A DNA stretch of 49,319 bases from a virus: IMG/VR virus record IMGVR_UViG_3300031699_000002, positions 1-49,319 of that record; one strand, given 5' to 3'. The notes beneath the pieces were generated by a model that was given only the letters and a program-made list of their open reading frames with translations, was not told the origin of the DNA and made no database searches. Made by a program: the position numbers and the translations under genes. Positions 8,156 to 16,660 of the stretch are shown piece after piece; within the stretch, counting starts at the first letter, position 1; each line of letters begins with the position of its first letter.

Positions 8156-8352
8156 TTCCGTGGAGTGAGGCAGAAATTTATTATGACTTTTTACAGTACG
8201 GATTCCTACCTGATCAGATCAGAGCCATGCCTTTCTATGATGTATACATGATCCTATATTGCCGATTATCTAAAAAGATCAATAGTGAAAATCAAGAGGC
8301 GCCGGCTCCAATAAATGCATCGGCTGGTAATGCACTGTTAAGTAGGAGGTAG
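8149..8352 (+). CDS. -1 frameshift extension of the tail chaperone (gpT-like)
   Basis: The -1 frame relative to the chaperone is open from just after a TAA at 8077-8079 to the TAG at 8350-8352, with no good start of its own. Slipping back one base at CCA-AAA (8144-8149) adds 67 residues beginning RIVPWSEAEIYYDFLQYGF, whose W-x-x-AE-x-Y pattern resembles the second half of gpGT fusions. The extension ends in ...LLSRR, and its last codons contain the tape-measure ribosome site (AGGAGG at 8344-8349). Programmed frameshifting at this spot is common in siphoviruses. The slip site is inferred; the open frame is seen directly. Confidence 0.65.
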   Translation, partial: RIVPWSEAEIYYDFLQYGFLPDQIRAMPFYDVYMILYCRLSKKINSENQEAPAPINASAGNALLSRR

Positions 8353-8357
8353 GATTC

Positions 8358-11261
8358 ATGGCTGATATTGGTACTATAAAAGGTCGTGCGGAGCTTGATA
8401 CTTCCGGCTTTACTAAAGGGTTGACAGCGGCTACCGGAGGACTCGGATCCTTCTCAAAACAGATGGCCGCCACAACCCTCGGTATGGTAGGAGCTGGAAG
8501 TATACAGGCCGTTTTATCAAAGGTTACTCAGGGTGTTAAGGCCTCTGTCCAAAGCTTTGTTAATTTTGAAGCAAAGATGGCAGAGGTATCCACCCTTGTT
8601 GATACTTCCAAAACTAATATGAGTGAATTGGAGAGGGGTGTTGTTAACCTCTCCAAGAAATATGGTGAAGATGCCGACGGACTTGCTACTGCTTTATATC
8701 AGACAATATCGGCCGGTATTGATGCGGCTGACTCAATAAAGTTTCTTGATGCCGCTACCAAGGCGGCTATAGGCGGTGTCACTGATACAGAGACGGCCGT
8801 CAATGCTTTGACCTCTGTTATCAATGCCTACGGTATGAGTGCGGACGATGTATCAGAGGTATCGGACTCTCTATTCACTACAATCAAGCTTGGTAAAACT
8901 ACAATGGCGGAACTATCCGGCGTGATAGGCCGTGTTGCCCCTATTGCCGCTTCCGCTGGTGTGAAGCTTGATGAAATGAATAATGCTCTGGCTACTATGA
9001 CTTTGGCAGGCTTGTCAACGGATGAGGCGGGTACGAGTGTTAGGGCGATGCTGGTATCACTTATCAAGCCAACAGATCAGGCAATGAAGGCCGCCGAGGC
9101 TTTGAATATAGAACTTGGAGTAAAAGGTATAAAAGCTGCTGGTGGATTCGCTGAGTATATGAGTGAACTTAGGGAGAAGACTGGTGGTAGCACAGAGGCG
9201 CTGGCAGAATTGTTTCCTAATGTACGAGCATTGAATGGCGTACTGACATTGACGGGTGGTGGATTTGAAAAATTAAATAACAATATTGATGAATACAATG
9301 ATAAACTCGGAGCCGCCGAAACTGCTACTAATAAAATGTTGGAGACAAGTAAAGTTACATGGGGACAGATCGGACAGCAATTGAAAGAATGGGGAAGGTC
9401 TGTAGGAGAGCATGTTCTGGAACCATTAGGCAAGGTCATAAAATTACATCGGGATTTAGAGGAAGCAAAGATGAAAGGCCCCGGTGTACACTACAACGAG
9501 TTGATGAAAAAAGAAAACAAATCAAGAGAGGAATGGTACGAGTTACTTGTTGAAATAAAAGCTAAAGAAATCGAGCTAACGGAACTGAGGGATAAAACAG
9601 AGGGACAGAATGAAGGCTTTACTAAAAATGTGGAAGCCAGAATTGCCAACGAGCAGAAAAAATTTAAGATTGCGAAAAATTACTATGACTTGAAAGTTTC
9701 TGAAGAGGCGATGGAGAGTGATAAAGCTAAGGCACAGGCAGAGAGGGATAAGGTAGAGCAGGAGAGGATGAGGAAGAGGCAGAAGGAAGCGGAAGAAAGA
9801 TTGAAGAAATTAAAGAAGGACCAAGAGGACGAGGAGAAAAAAGATAAAGAGAAGGCAAATAGAGTTAAGGAGCTTGCGGAGCTTGAGGTAGAGGTCGCTG
9901 AGGAAACTCATAAAGTACGAGTGGGAAATATCAATGCAGAGATTGAGGCATTGGATGAACTTGCAGAGAGTGACAAGCTCAGTGAGAATGAAAAACTGGA
10001 ATATAAATTACTTGCTTCATGGAAAAGAAAAGACCTTGCCGATTCAGAAAAAGAACACGCCCTAAGAATGCTTTCCATCCTGAAGGAACAAAAAGTAAAA
10101 GACGCCAAAGGCGATCAGGAGATGCTGAATAAAATTGAGGAGTGGTATAAGACTGCTTCTCATTCAATTGCTGAAGATTGGAAGCAGAGGGTAGCTAAGG
10201 AGTTGAAAATCGAAGCCGAGATCACAGGAGATATAAATAAAAACTTATGGGAGAATTGGAAAAAGGAAGTACATGAATCCTTTGAGCTATGGAAAAAAGA
10301 ATTAAAGAGTGGTTCGACAAAGGCGTGGGGTGATCTTGTTAAGAATGGTACTAATGAAATTCTGGCAATTGGAGATGCGTTTGGTATTCTGTCAGAGGAA
10401 GCTTCGATGAATATACAGAACTTCGGCAATGTTATAACTGCTACACTTACGGGCGGGCCGGTGGCAGGAGCATTAGCAGGATTAAAGGCTATTGGATCCG
10501 CTATTACAAGTGCAGGAGAGAAGTCTAAAGAGGCGGCAAAGCAAGAACGGGACGCCGCTGAGGCCGCTAAGACTGCTGGGAGGGCTTTTCTGAAAGCCGC
10601 TGGTAAAGAGGATGTACGGACAATGTCTATTACAGAGATAGGCGAATTTATGGAAGGAATAAAAGGAGATCAAGCCCGCATGGTTGCAGTAGGAGGAAGA
10701 GATGCCATGGAGTCTTCCGAATATAAACAACTACAAAAGATGTGGGAGGATGCTCTTGAAACCGTCGTGGCCAGGAGACTTGAACTGGGACAGATGACTC
10801 CAGAGCAGGCGGCCGCTGCTGGGTTTACTGGTGTAACAGCTACTAATGTATATAGCCAGGCATTATCTCCTTTTGAAGCAAAGTCTTGGGACCAAGCCAG
10901 ATCAATAGTTGAAAAGATGCTTGATGATGAAAAAATTGATGAGACTGTATACAAGAATTGGCTGAAAGCTCTTGCCACTAAATTCATAAATGAGGTAAGA
11001 CCGCAGGATTATATTGATATCATGGCGATGGCTAAGGGAGGTATTGTTACAGCTCCTACAATTGCAATGCTTGGCGAGAATAATAAAAAGGAAGCTGTCA
11101 TTCCTCTGGAGGATACTAACAGGCTGAAAGAAATATTCGGAGGGATTGGTGGTACTCTGGATGTAAATGTGAATGTAACTGGCGACACGGATTCGGCACA
11201 GGAAGTAGGAGAGGTTGTCGGTGATAGAGTGGAAACATTATTGAAATCAAAGGGGTTCTAA
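8358..11261 (+). CDS. Tail tape measure protein
   Basis: At 967 residues the longest protein here. Residues ~60-330 match the TP901-type tape measure core (ATKAAIGGVTDTETAVNALT; MAELSGVIGRVAPIAASAGV). Residues ~375-600 are a long, highly charged coiled coil. A hydrophobic Gly/Ala-rich stretch near residues 695-720 (VITATLTGGPVAGALAGLKA) could cross a membrane during DNA ejection. The C-terminus has the MAKGGIVTAPTIAMLGE motif common in these proteins. It sets tail length and is wrapped by the chaperones encoded just upstream. The minus-strand frames opposite it are shadows of its biased codons. Confidence 0.92.
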   Translation: MADIGTIKGRAELDTSGFTKGLTAATGGLGSFSKQMAATTLGMVGAGSIQAVLSKVTQGVKASVQSFVNFEAKMAEVSTLVDTSKTNMSELERGVVNLSKKYGEDADGLATALYQTISAGIDAADSIKFLDAATKAAIGGVTDTETAVNALTSVINAYGMSADDVSEVSDSLFTTIKLGKTTMAELSGVIGRVAPIAASAGVKLDEMNNALATMTLAGLSTDEAGTSVRAMLVSLIKPTDQAMKAAEALNIELGVKGIKAAGGFAEYMSELREKTGGSTEALAELFPNVRALNGVLTLTGGGFEKLNNNIDEYNDKLGAAETATNKMLETSKVTWGQIGQQLKEWGRSVGEHVLEPLGKVIKLHRDLEEAKMKGPGVHYNELMKKENKSREEWYELLVEIKAKEIELTELRDKTEGQNEGFTKNVEARIANEQKKFKIAKNYYDLKVSEEAMESDKAKAQAERDKVEQERMRKRQKEAEERLKKLKKDQEDEEKKDKEKANRVKELAELEVEVAEETHKVRVGNINAEIEALDELAESDKLSENEKLEYKLLASWKRKDLADSEKEHALRMLSILKEQKVKDAKGDQEMLNKIEEWYKTASHSIAEDWKQRVAKELKIEAEITGDINKNLWENWKKEVHESFELWKKELKSGSTKAWGDLVKNGTNEILAIGDAFGILSEEASMNIQNFGNVITATLTGGPVAGALAGLKAIGSAITSAGEKSKEAAKQERDAAEAAKTAGRAFLKAAGKEDVRTMSITEIGEFMEGIKGDQARMVAVGGRDAMESSEYKQLQKMWEDALETVVARRLELGQMTPEQAAAAGFTGVTATNVYSQALSPFEAKSWDQARSIVEKMLDDEKIDETVYKNWLKALATKFINEVRPQDYIDIMAMAKGGIVTAPTIAMLGENNKKEAVIPLEDTNRLKEIFGGIGGTLDVNVNVTGDTDSAQEVGEVVGDRVETLLKSKGF

Positions 11262-11262
11262 A

Positions 11263-13095
11263 ATGGCCGTACCAACGAGACTAAGCGGAGCCGCAACTAC
11301 TGTCACAATTGACGGGAACGATCTACACACTTATGGGATGATAGTCACCCGTGTAAATAATCCTGTACCTAAAGCAAGAAAAAGTGTCGTGCAGATTTTT
11401 GGAAAGCACGGTGATTTTGATTATACTAAACGGTACGGCATTCGTGTAATTACTTTGGAAGGATATATAATCGGCGATACTAACGCCCTTGTATTGACCA
11501 ATGAAGATGATCTAAAAAACTTTTTCAGGCTGAGGGAGAATGGTACTACATTCCAAGTAATTTTCTCTAATCAGTCTACACGTTATTGGGAGTGCAAGTA
11601 CGAAGGGCAATTCACAGTGGAGCCTCTTAGCTGTTGGTATTATGGACATGCTAAAAGATTTACACTCCAACTAAAGTGTGTTGTCCCTTATGCACAGAAA
11701 ACTACTGCAACTACTGCCAATGTGCGCCTTAATTCCCTTACCTATTATCCTATCACTTATGCAGGGAATGTACCAACGCCACTGATGGTCACACTTAAAT
11801 CCAAGATGGATGTCAACGTAGCAGAGAAAGCCATTGGTGCTCTAAATACCGATGAATCGCTATGGACAAAATCAAATTGTACAGGAGCCGCCGGCGATAG
11901 TCAAAGGTTATATCCTGCCGCCAGCGGTGGCCTGAAATTTACACGGACAGCACCAGGGGCATATAATGCCTATGTAAACATATTTGCTGAGATTGATACA
12001 TCAAAATATTATTGTGCTTTAGTACATGCAGAGGATCCTGATGGTGATTTGGATTTTGCTTGGATAAACAACGGGGCCGGTGGTAGCAAAACTGTTAGCT
12101 TTGCTAAGCTTAATTCATCATCAGCATCGGCCTATGATCATTTTGCTTTTATTAAAATGAGTGCGGCAGAATTGAACGGGGCATCTATCGCTTGGATTAG
12201 ACTATACGCCGATGCTACTTTTGGTGATAGCTTTAATATGGATGGCTTGATGGTGTATGAAATAACGGCCGCAGAATATGCAGATGATGATTTTTGGCCT
12301 ATCCCATATAATTCTGATGATACAGGGGACGATAAAATTCCTGTCAAGAATCCTAAGCTTTGGTTGTTTGGTTCAAGGAATATTGCTATCAACGGGCACG
12401 GCGATGACATCACGGATTGGACTTCCGGCGCCGCTGTTGTCACAGACCCTCTTGATCCTTCCAAAAAATGTATTGCATTGCCTGGCGGAGGCTCTGGGAC
12501 AACATACTACGGTCCTCCCTTCTTTGCCAGAGGCTCTACGACTTGGCAATTACGATACCAGATTTATATTCCTTACTCTACCGGTAATACTACTATGGGA
12601 ATATCAAGCAACTTTGAGTCACAAAACCAATCATGGTCTAATGTGGTGTCAACTACGGCAGGTACTCTCAGCTCATGGACTGCTGGCGATATTCATTCCG
12701 GCGCTACTAATGCGGAGGACTGTTATCTAAAATTTAGGTGTGAGGTTCCTGCTAATACTGTGGTATATCTTAGAGAGATTCAGGTGACTGATTATGATAC
12801 CTATGAAGATGTGGCCTATATCAGGAATGATTATAAAACAGCAGAGTGGATCGGCACTCTTGAGGAATATGATGTATTGATAATGGATTTTAAAAGAATG
12901 ATAGCTCAATACATTGATACACAGGCGGGAGATATTACCAATGCCATGGATAATTTTACAGGCGATAAACTGCTATTGAAAAATGGAGTAAATCTTTTAA
13001 GGTTTACTGATGCAAGGATAGGAGCTACGGACCCATCCACTGAGAGTGCTGGGACTGCCGATGCTGTTATCACTTATGTGGAGAGGTATTTATAA
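11263..13095 (+). CDS. Distal tail protein (Dit-like) with carbohydrate-binding-like inserts
   Basis: A 610-residue protein directly after the tape measure. Residues ~1-150 look like a Dit/phage-tail N-terminal domain (GMIVTRVNNPVPKAR; FGKHGDFDYTKRYG). The middle (residues ~190-510) holds two beta-sandwich-like stretches resembling carbohydrate-binding modules (AYVNIFAEIDTSKYYCALVH; STTWQLRYQIYIPY). The end (~520-610) returns to a strand-rich tail-protein pattern. Dit forms the hexameric hub between tail tube and baseplate. Evolved Dit proteins with inserted sugar-binding modules help adsorption, which is the inferred purpose of the inserts. Its stop overlaps the next start (TAATG). Confidence 0.65.
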   Translation: MAVPTRLSGAATTVTIDGNDLHTYGMIVTRVNNPVPKARKSVVQIFGKHGDFDYTKRYGIRVITLEGYIIGDTNALVLTNEDDLKNFFRLRENGTTFQVIFSNQSTRYWECKYEGQFTVEPLSCWYYGHAKRFTLQLKCVVPYAQKTTATTANVRLNSLTYYPITYAGNVPTPLMVTLKSKMDVNVAEKAIGALNTDESLWTKSNCTGAAGDSQRLYPAASGGLKFTRTAPGAYNAYVNIFAEIDTSKYYCALVHAEDPDGDLDFAWINNGAGGSKTVSFAKLNSSSASAYDHFAFIKMSAAELNGASIAWIRLYADATFGDSFNMDGLMVYEITAAEYADDDFWPIPYNSDDTGDDKIPVKNPKLWLFGSRNIAINGHGDDITDWTSGAAVVTDPLDPSKKCIALPGGGSGTTYYGPPFFARGSTTWQLRYQIYIPYSTGNTTMGISSNFESQNQSWSNVVSTTAGTLSSWTAGDIHSGATNAEDCYLKFRCEVPANTVVYLREIQVTDYDTYEDVAYIRNDYKTAEWIGTLEEYDVLIMDFKRMIAQYIDTQAGDITNAMDNFTGDKLLLKNGVNLLRFTDARIGATDPSTESAGTADAVITYVERYL

Positions 13096-14846
13096 TGAAT
13101 AGAATAATCGAGGTTATAAATAGTTCTGGAGATAAAGTGGCTCAGTTTATGCCAGATGAGTGTAATGCTATAATAAACAGGGAAGTAAATGCGGACTGGA
13201 GTATTATAGTTGATTATCCTATACCAAGTTTTTCCTATTTGGGTGAGGACAAAAGTGAGTATCTTACCACGTGGGGTGCAAAATTACGGGTTATAGATTT
13301 TGATGACAGTACCGATTACCAGACTTTCTTTATTATAAAAGTTGATAGGATAAGAATGGATACCGGTTCAGTAATAGTTAAGGTCCAAGGCATACATGAC
13401 TCAATGCAGGACTTAGCTACTGAAGTTATTACAGAAATACATTATATGTATGGAGTTGATCCTTCTGATGTGCTTACTAAGATACTAAGCTATTCAACTA
13501 ATTGGTCATCGGGCACGGTAAATCCCTCTGAGAAAATCTCTATTGATATAGGGCTGGAAACTGTGCTATCGGCTTTACAGAAACTTGCCAATATATGTAA
13601 TGCAGAATGGACAGCGGATGAGGTAAACTTGGAGATAGATTTATTGACCTCGCTGGGATCGGATAATTCAGTAGAGATCCGACCCGATAAAAATTTAATA
13701 TCACTTTCCAATAAATCTTTCTCCAGATCGGTAGTAAATAAGATATATGGATTTGGCGGAGGACAACCCGCAGCCACTTTGGAGCAGGCGCTTCATATTG
13801 TAAAGTCCTACGATGCAGGAGTAATAACAGTAGAGGGAAATAAAGTAGTTCCTGAGGATGATAGCTGGAATACAAATTATGAAGTGGTATGGTATGATGG
13901 AACTCATGCAGGGGCGGCACATCAGATAACGGACTGCTCCGCTGGCGCTACTAATGATACTATCACCGTTACGGTGGGCCTTACTATTTCGGCAGGCGAT
14001 AGATTTTATATAAGGGAGCTTGATAATACAGATATAAAATATATCAGAGCCGGTGCAAGTATCGCTGCCAGAGGAACGATCGAGGGAGTTTTCAGAGATT
14101 CAAGATATCAGGATATAGTAAATATGGTGAGGGACGGATCACTCAGTAGAGGGTATACAAGCGGAGTATGTGATGAATTCACGGATCTCGGCGCTGGTGC
14201 TTATACTGAGAATACAGATGCCACTTATATTACTTACGGAACATCATCGCAAAAAATAGTGGGTGGTCTGATCGATGTTGATGGAATCTATCAAGCTTTT
14301 ACAGGACTGACTACGGGAGAATTTTTTACCATGTTTGCACTGGTATATATAGAGGCTGGTTCAGTGTATATGCAGTGGAGCGATGACACAGGCGCAATAA
14401 CTACTGAGACAATTGATACCGTAGGTTGGAATAGATTTTCATTACAAGGAAAAGTAAGATCAGGAACTAATCTAAATATATATCTGATGGCTGGGTCAGA
14501 GGGTACTACCTTTTATGTAGATGCAGTACAGGTAACAAAGGGATTGGATCATGTTAGCTTTACAGCTAATGATCAAAAGAAGGACCTATGGGATGCGGCT
14601 TATGATAAACTAATGCAGATAAAGGACCCAGTGGTTAAATATGATTTATCTTTTGTGGACCTTTATAGATCATCAGTAGGAGAGTTTCCCAATGAAAAAA
14701 TTTCTATAGGTGATACAGTATATATATCTGATGATGAAATTGGATTATCTAAAACTTCCGCAAGGGTTGTTAAGCTGGTAGATAATATTTTTGAACCAGA
14801 GAAATCCAAGTTTACTATTAGTAATGTATTAGAAAGGAGCCTATAA
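13095..14846 (+). CDS. Tail-associated (Tal-like) baseplate protein with CBM-like insert
   Basis: A 583-residue protein. Residues ~1-230 resemble the phage tail endopeptidase/gp18-like domain that forms the tail tip hub. Residues ~355-490 form a jelly-roll-like insert ending FYVDAVQVTKGLD, the usual close of a carbohydrate-binding module. The final ~90 residues return to the hub pattern (ISIGDTVYISDDEIGL). It follows Dit with a TAATG overlap and precedes a short coiled-coil tail gene. It probably contacts the host surface. No protease motif is obvious, so enzymatic activity is not claimed. Confidence 0.6.
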   Translation: MNRIIEVINSSGDKVAQFMPDECNAIINREVNADWSIIVDYPIPSFSYLGEDKSEYLTTWGAKLRVIDFDDSTDYQTFFIIKVDRIRMDTGSVIVKVQGIHDSMQDLATEVITEIHYMYGVDPSDVLTKILSYSTNWSSGTVNPSEKISIDIGLETVLSALQKLANICNAEWTADEVNLEIDLLTSLGSDNSVEIRPDKNLISLSNKSFSRSVVNKIYGFGGGQPAATLEQALHIVKSYDAGVITVEGNKVVPEDDSWNTNYEVVWYDGTHAGAAHQITDCSAGATNDTITVTVGLTISAGDRFYIRELDNTDIKYIRAGASIAARGTIEGVFRDSRYQDIVNMVRDGSLSRGYTSGVCDEFTDLGAGAYTENTDATYITYGTSSQKIVGGLIDVDGIYQAFTGLTTGEFFTMFALVYIEAGSVYMQWSDDTGAITTETIDTVGWNRFSLQGKVRSGTNLNIYLMAGSEGTTFYVDAVQVTKGLDHVSFTANDQKKDLWDAAYDKLMQIKDPVVKYDLSFVDLYRSSVGEFPNEKISIGDTVYISDDEIGLSKTSARVVKLVDNIFEPEKSKFTISNVLERSL

Positions 14847-15148
14847 TGTCCCAGACATTAGAGGAGCAGATATATAATCTCAGAGTTGAGGTGGATAGGT
14901 TACGTATATTAGTTGAACAGGGCGTACAGTTTAAGCATAACATCGAGCCAGCGGATAAAGTAGCAGGACTATGCCAACATATAACAATAAAAGGAACTAC
15001 ATATTATATTAATCAGGAAGGTGAGGCTTTTCTTGGTACTATCTTTGCCGATAATATGAAATCAGGAGCTAATCAAGGAGCTGCTGGAGCAGCAGCTGGA
15101 GAATTGTGGCATGATACTGATGACGACACTATAAAAATGGGAGTATAA
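14846..15148 (+). CDS. Small coiled-coil tail protein
   Basis: A 100-residue protein starting with a clear heptad-type coiled coil (LEEQIYNLRVEVDRLRILVE, residues 5-24), then a short domain and an Ala/Gly-rich segment ending in an acidic tail (WHDTDDDTIKMGV). The ending resembles those of phage tail fibre or baseplate accessory proteins. It overlaps the Tal gene by one base (TAATG) and so is probably translated with it. A trimeric tail-tip or fibre attachment role is inferred. Confidence 0.5.
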   Translation: MSQTLEEQIYNLRVEVDRLRILVEQGVQFKHNIEPADKVAGLCQHITIKGTTYYINQEGEAFLGTIFADNMKSGANQGAAGAAAGELWHDTDDDTIKMGV

Positions 15149-15149
15149 A

Positions 15150-15416
15150 ATGTTTGCAGAACTTGATAAGATTTTTAGCAGTGCGATATTTTGGCAAGGA
15201 TCGGTTGTGATAGTGGCATTGGTTTCATTGTTCTTTACCATGTGGCATAAAAGGAATGGTTATAGGACTGAGGCAGACTGTGAGAATTTTAGAAAGTCCG
15301 TCAAGGAAAGTTTGGAAAGAGGTAACAAGCGATTTACTAAAACAGAAAAATGTTTAATCTTCCTGGTAGAAAAACAAGAGCCAGGAGCCGCCGCGGAGAT
15401 GGGACTTTATGATTAA
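15150..15416 (+). CDS. Small membrane protein, holin-like or phage membrane accessory
   Basis: An 88-residue protein with one hydrophobic helix (residues ~13-33, FWQGSVVIVALVSLFFTMW) followed by a basic, charged C-terminal half. It is the first gene of the lysis block and overlaps the endolysin start by eight bases. One transmembrane segment with a cytoplasmic tail fits a class III holin, or an accessory membrane protein. The gene at 15882 is the other holin candidate. Confidence 0.5.
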   Translation: MFAELDKIFSSAIFWQGSVVIVALVSLFFTMWHKRNGYRTEADCENFRKSVKESLERGNKRFTKTEKCLIFLVEKQEPGAAAEMGLYD

Positions 15417-15882
15417 CATGAAATGGAATGTACCCAAACTAAGGGAGATGATGGTTGAAGAAATCAACAATCACCTTGGTATGGCTTATAATTTTGGTGG
15501 GTTCGGCGAACCTATTGATCATGGCCTTGATTGCTCTGGTTTGGCGATGAGAGCTTTATGGTCAGCGGGATTTAATTTAAGAGACCGGACTGCTTATTCC
15601 CTATGGATGCTGTTCAGGGAGTGTGTTATACCAAGGCAAGAAGCAGAACCAGGGGACCTGTATTTCTATGGGCGCCCCGTTAATCATGTTATGGTATGTT
15701 ATAGAAAGTGGAATGATAAATACAGAATGTTGGCGGGAGCTTGCTCGGGGAATTCGTCAACAAAAACTTTGGACGAAGCATGGAGGAGGGTCGCCTATGT
15801 AAAAATTGTAAGGGATACGTATTGGTCAAACAATCTTGTAGGGGTTGTAAACCCGTTTAAATTGAACGAAGGAGGAAAGTAA
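15409..15882 (+). CDS. NlpC/P60-type endolysin
   Basis: A 157-residue cysteine peptidase-like protein. The catalytic Cys is in HGLDCSGLAMRAL (C42) and the catalytic His in PVNHVMVCY (H93), with PGDLYFY between them, the usual NlpC/P60 order. It would cut peptide bonds in peptidoglycan stems. There is no signal peptide, so release depends on a holin, and holin-like genes flank it on both sides. It overlaps both neighbours. No separate cell-wall binding domain is present. A tail-tip peptidoglycan hydrolase is the alternative, but the lysis-cassette context favours endolysin. Confidence 0.75.
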   Translation: MINMKWNVPKLREMMVEEINNHLGMAYNFGGFGEPIDHGLDCSGLAMRALWSAGFNLRDRTAYSLWMLFRECVIPRQEAEPGDLYFYGRPVNHVMVCYRKWNDKYRMLAGACSGNSSTKTLDEAWRRVAYVKIVRDTYWSNNLVGVVNPFKLNEGGK

Positions 15883-16109
15883 TGGCAGAGGAAAATGTTT
15901 TAAGAAGATTATGGAATTGGCTGAACGGAAAAAAAACTGTAATTGCGGCGGCATACTGGGGCATCGCAATCCCAGCAATACCTATCCTCTTCCCAGAGGG
16001 TGCGCCTCCCGAAGCTGAAAAGGCTATAGCTATTATTGGCCTTGTATTAACTTACCTGGGTTTGACCCATAAGACGATCAAATCCGCAACCAAAAAAGGA
16101 GATAATTAA
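15882..16109 (+). CDS. Holin-like membrane protein
   Basis: A 75-residue protein with two hydrophobic stretches (residues ~17-37 and ~47-62) separated by a short turn containing PEGAPPEAEK, and a basic C-terminus (IKSATKKGDN). Size, two membrane helices and position right after the endolysin (TAATG overlap) are typical of class II holins, which open the inner membrane at the end of infection. Confidence 0.6.
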   Translation: MAEENVLRRLWNWLNGKKTVIAAAYWGIAIPAIPILFPEGAPPEAEKAIAIIGLVLTYLGLTHKTIKSATKKGDN

Positions 16110-16110
16110 A

Positions 16111-16641
16111 ATGAGAAAGTTTCTTGGAATTATTCTGGTCGGGGCCTCGCTTGTTTTTGGCGCGGCTGATACTGTGGTAAATCTTGACTTTGAACGCGTA
16201 CCAAACTCCGAACTTGCTATTAGCTGTATTGTCTCCGATGTTGTCAATGACTCCGTGGGTGATACTCTCAGGCTTTACATGTACGGCCGCAATCGCACAG
16301 CCGCTGGGACGAAAACGGGAGTATGCAGTACCTACACATCATGGCAGAAATGTTATTTCAATTGCGTGGCAAGTCCTGACTTTCCTTCTCCAGCGGATTA
16401 CCCAGAGGTTGATTCCGTTGTCGTAATTGTTCCAGCAGATAGTACATGGTATTTCCTGCCCTCAATAAGTACGCCTTTATTTCATCAGATGAGGATTCAA
16501 TTTATTATGGAGCAAGGAAATAATCGTACAAGTTCCGCTGGGACGAATACAAGATTTTTAGGGGAGGTTCTGCAAAGGCGTGAAGGCGCATCACCACACA
16601 GGGTTGCGAATTGGATCCTTGATACCTTAGTGGCACCATAA
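16111..16641 (+). CDS. Secreted or periplasmic protein of unknown function
   Basis: A 176-residue protein with a clear signal peptide (MRKFLGIILVGASLVFGAADT, cleavage probably after FGA). The mature part is beta-rich with four cysteines and no recognised domain. There is no lipobox, so it is not an obvious spanin lipoprotein. It follows the holin gene by one base, so it belongs to the late operon. It may act in the envelope during lysis or superinfection exclusion, but the sequence does not say which. Confidence 0.6.
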   Translation: MRKFLGIILVGASLVFGAADTVVNLDFERVPNSELAISCIVSDVVNDSVGDTLRLYMYGRNRTAAGTKTGVCSTYTSWQKCYFNCVASPDFPSPADYPEVDSVVVIVPADSTWYFLPSISTPLFHQMRIQFIMEQGNNRTSSAGTNTRFLGEVLQRREGASPHRVANWILDTLVAP

Positions 16642-16660
16642 CAATTTGGAGGAAGTAATA

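Noticed and set aside
8828-10987. Several minus-strand frames opposite the tape measure gene
   Set aside because: Ser/Leu/Phe-rich translations typical of antisense shadows of Ala/Glu/Lys-rich coiled coils.
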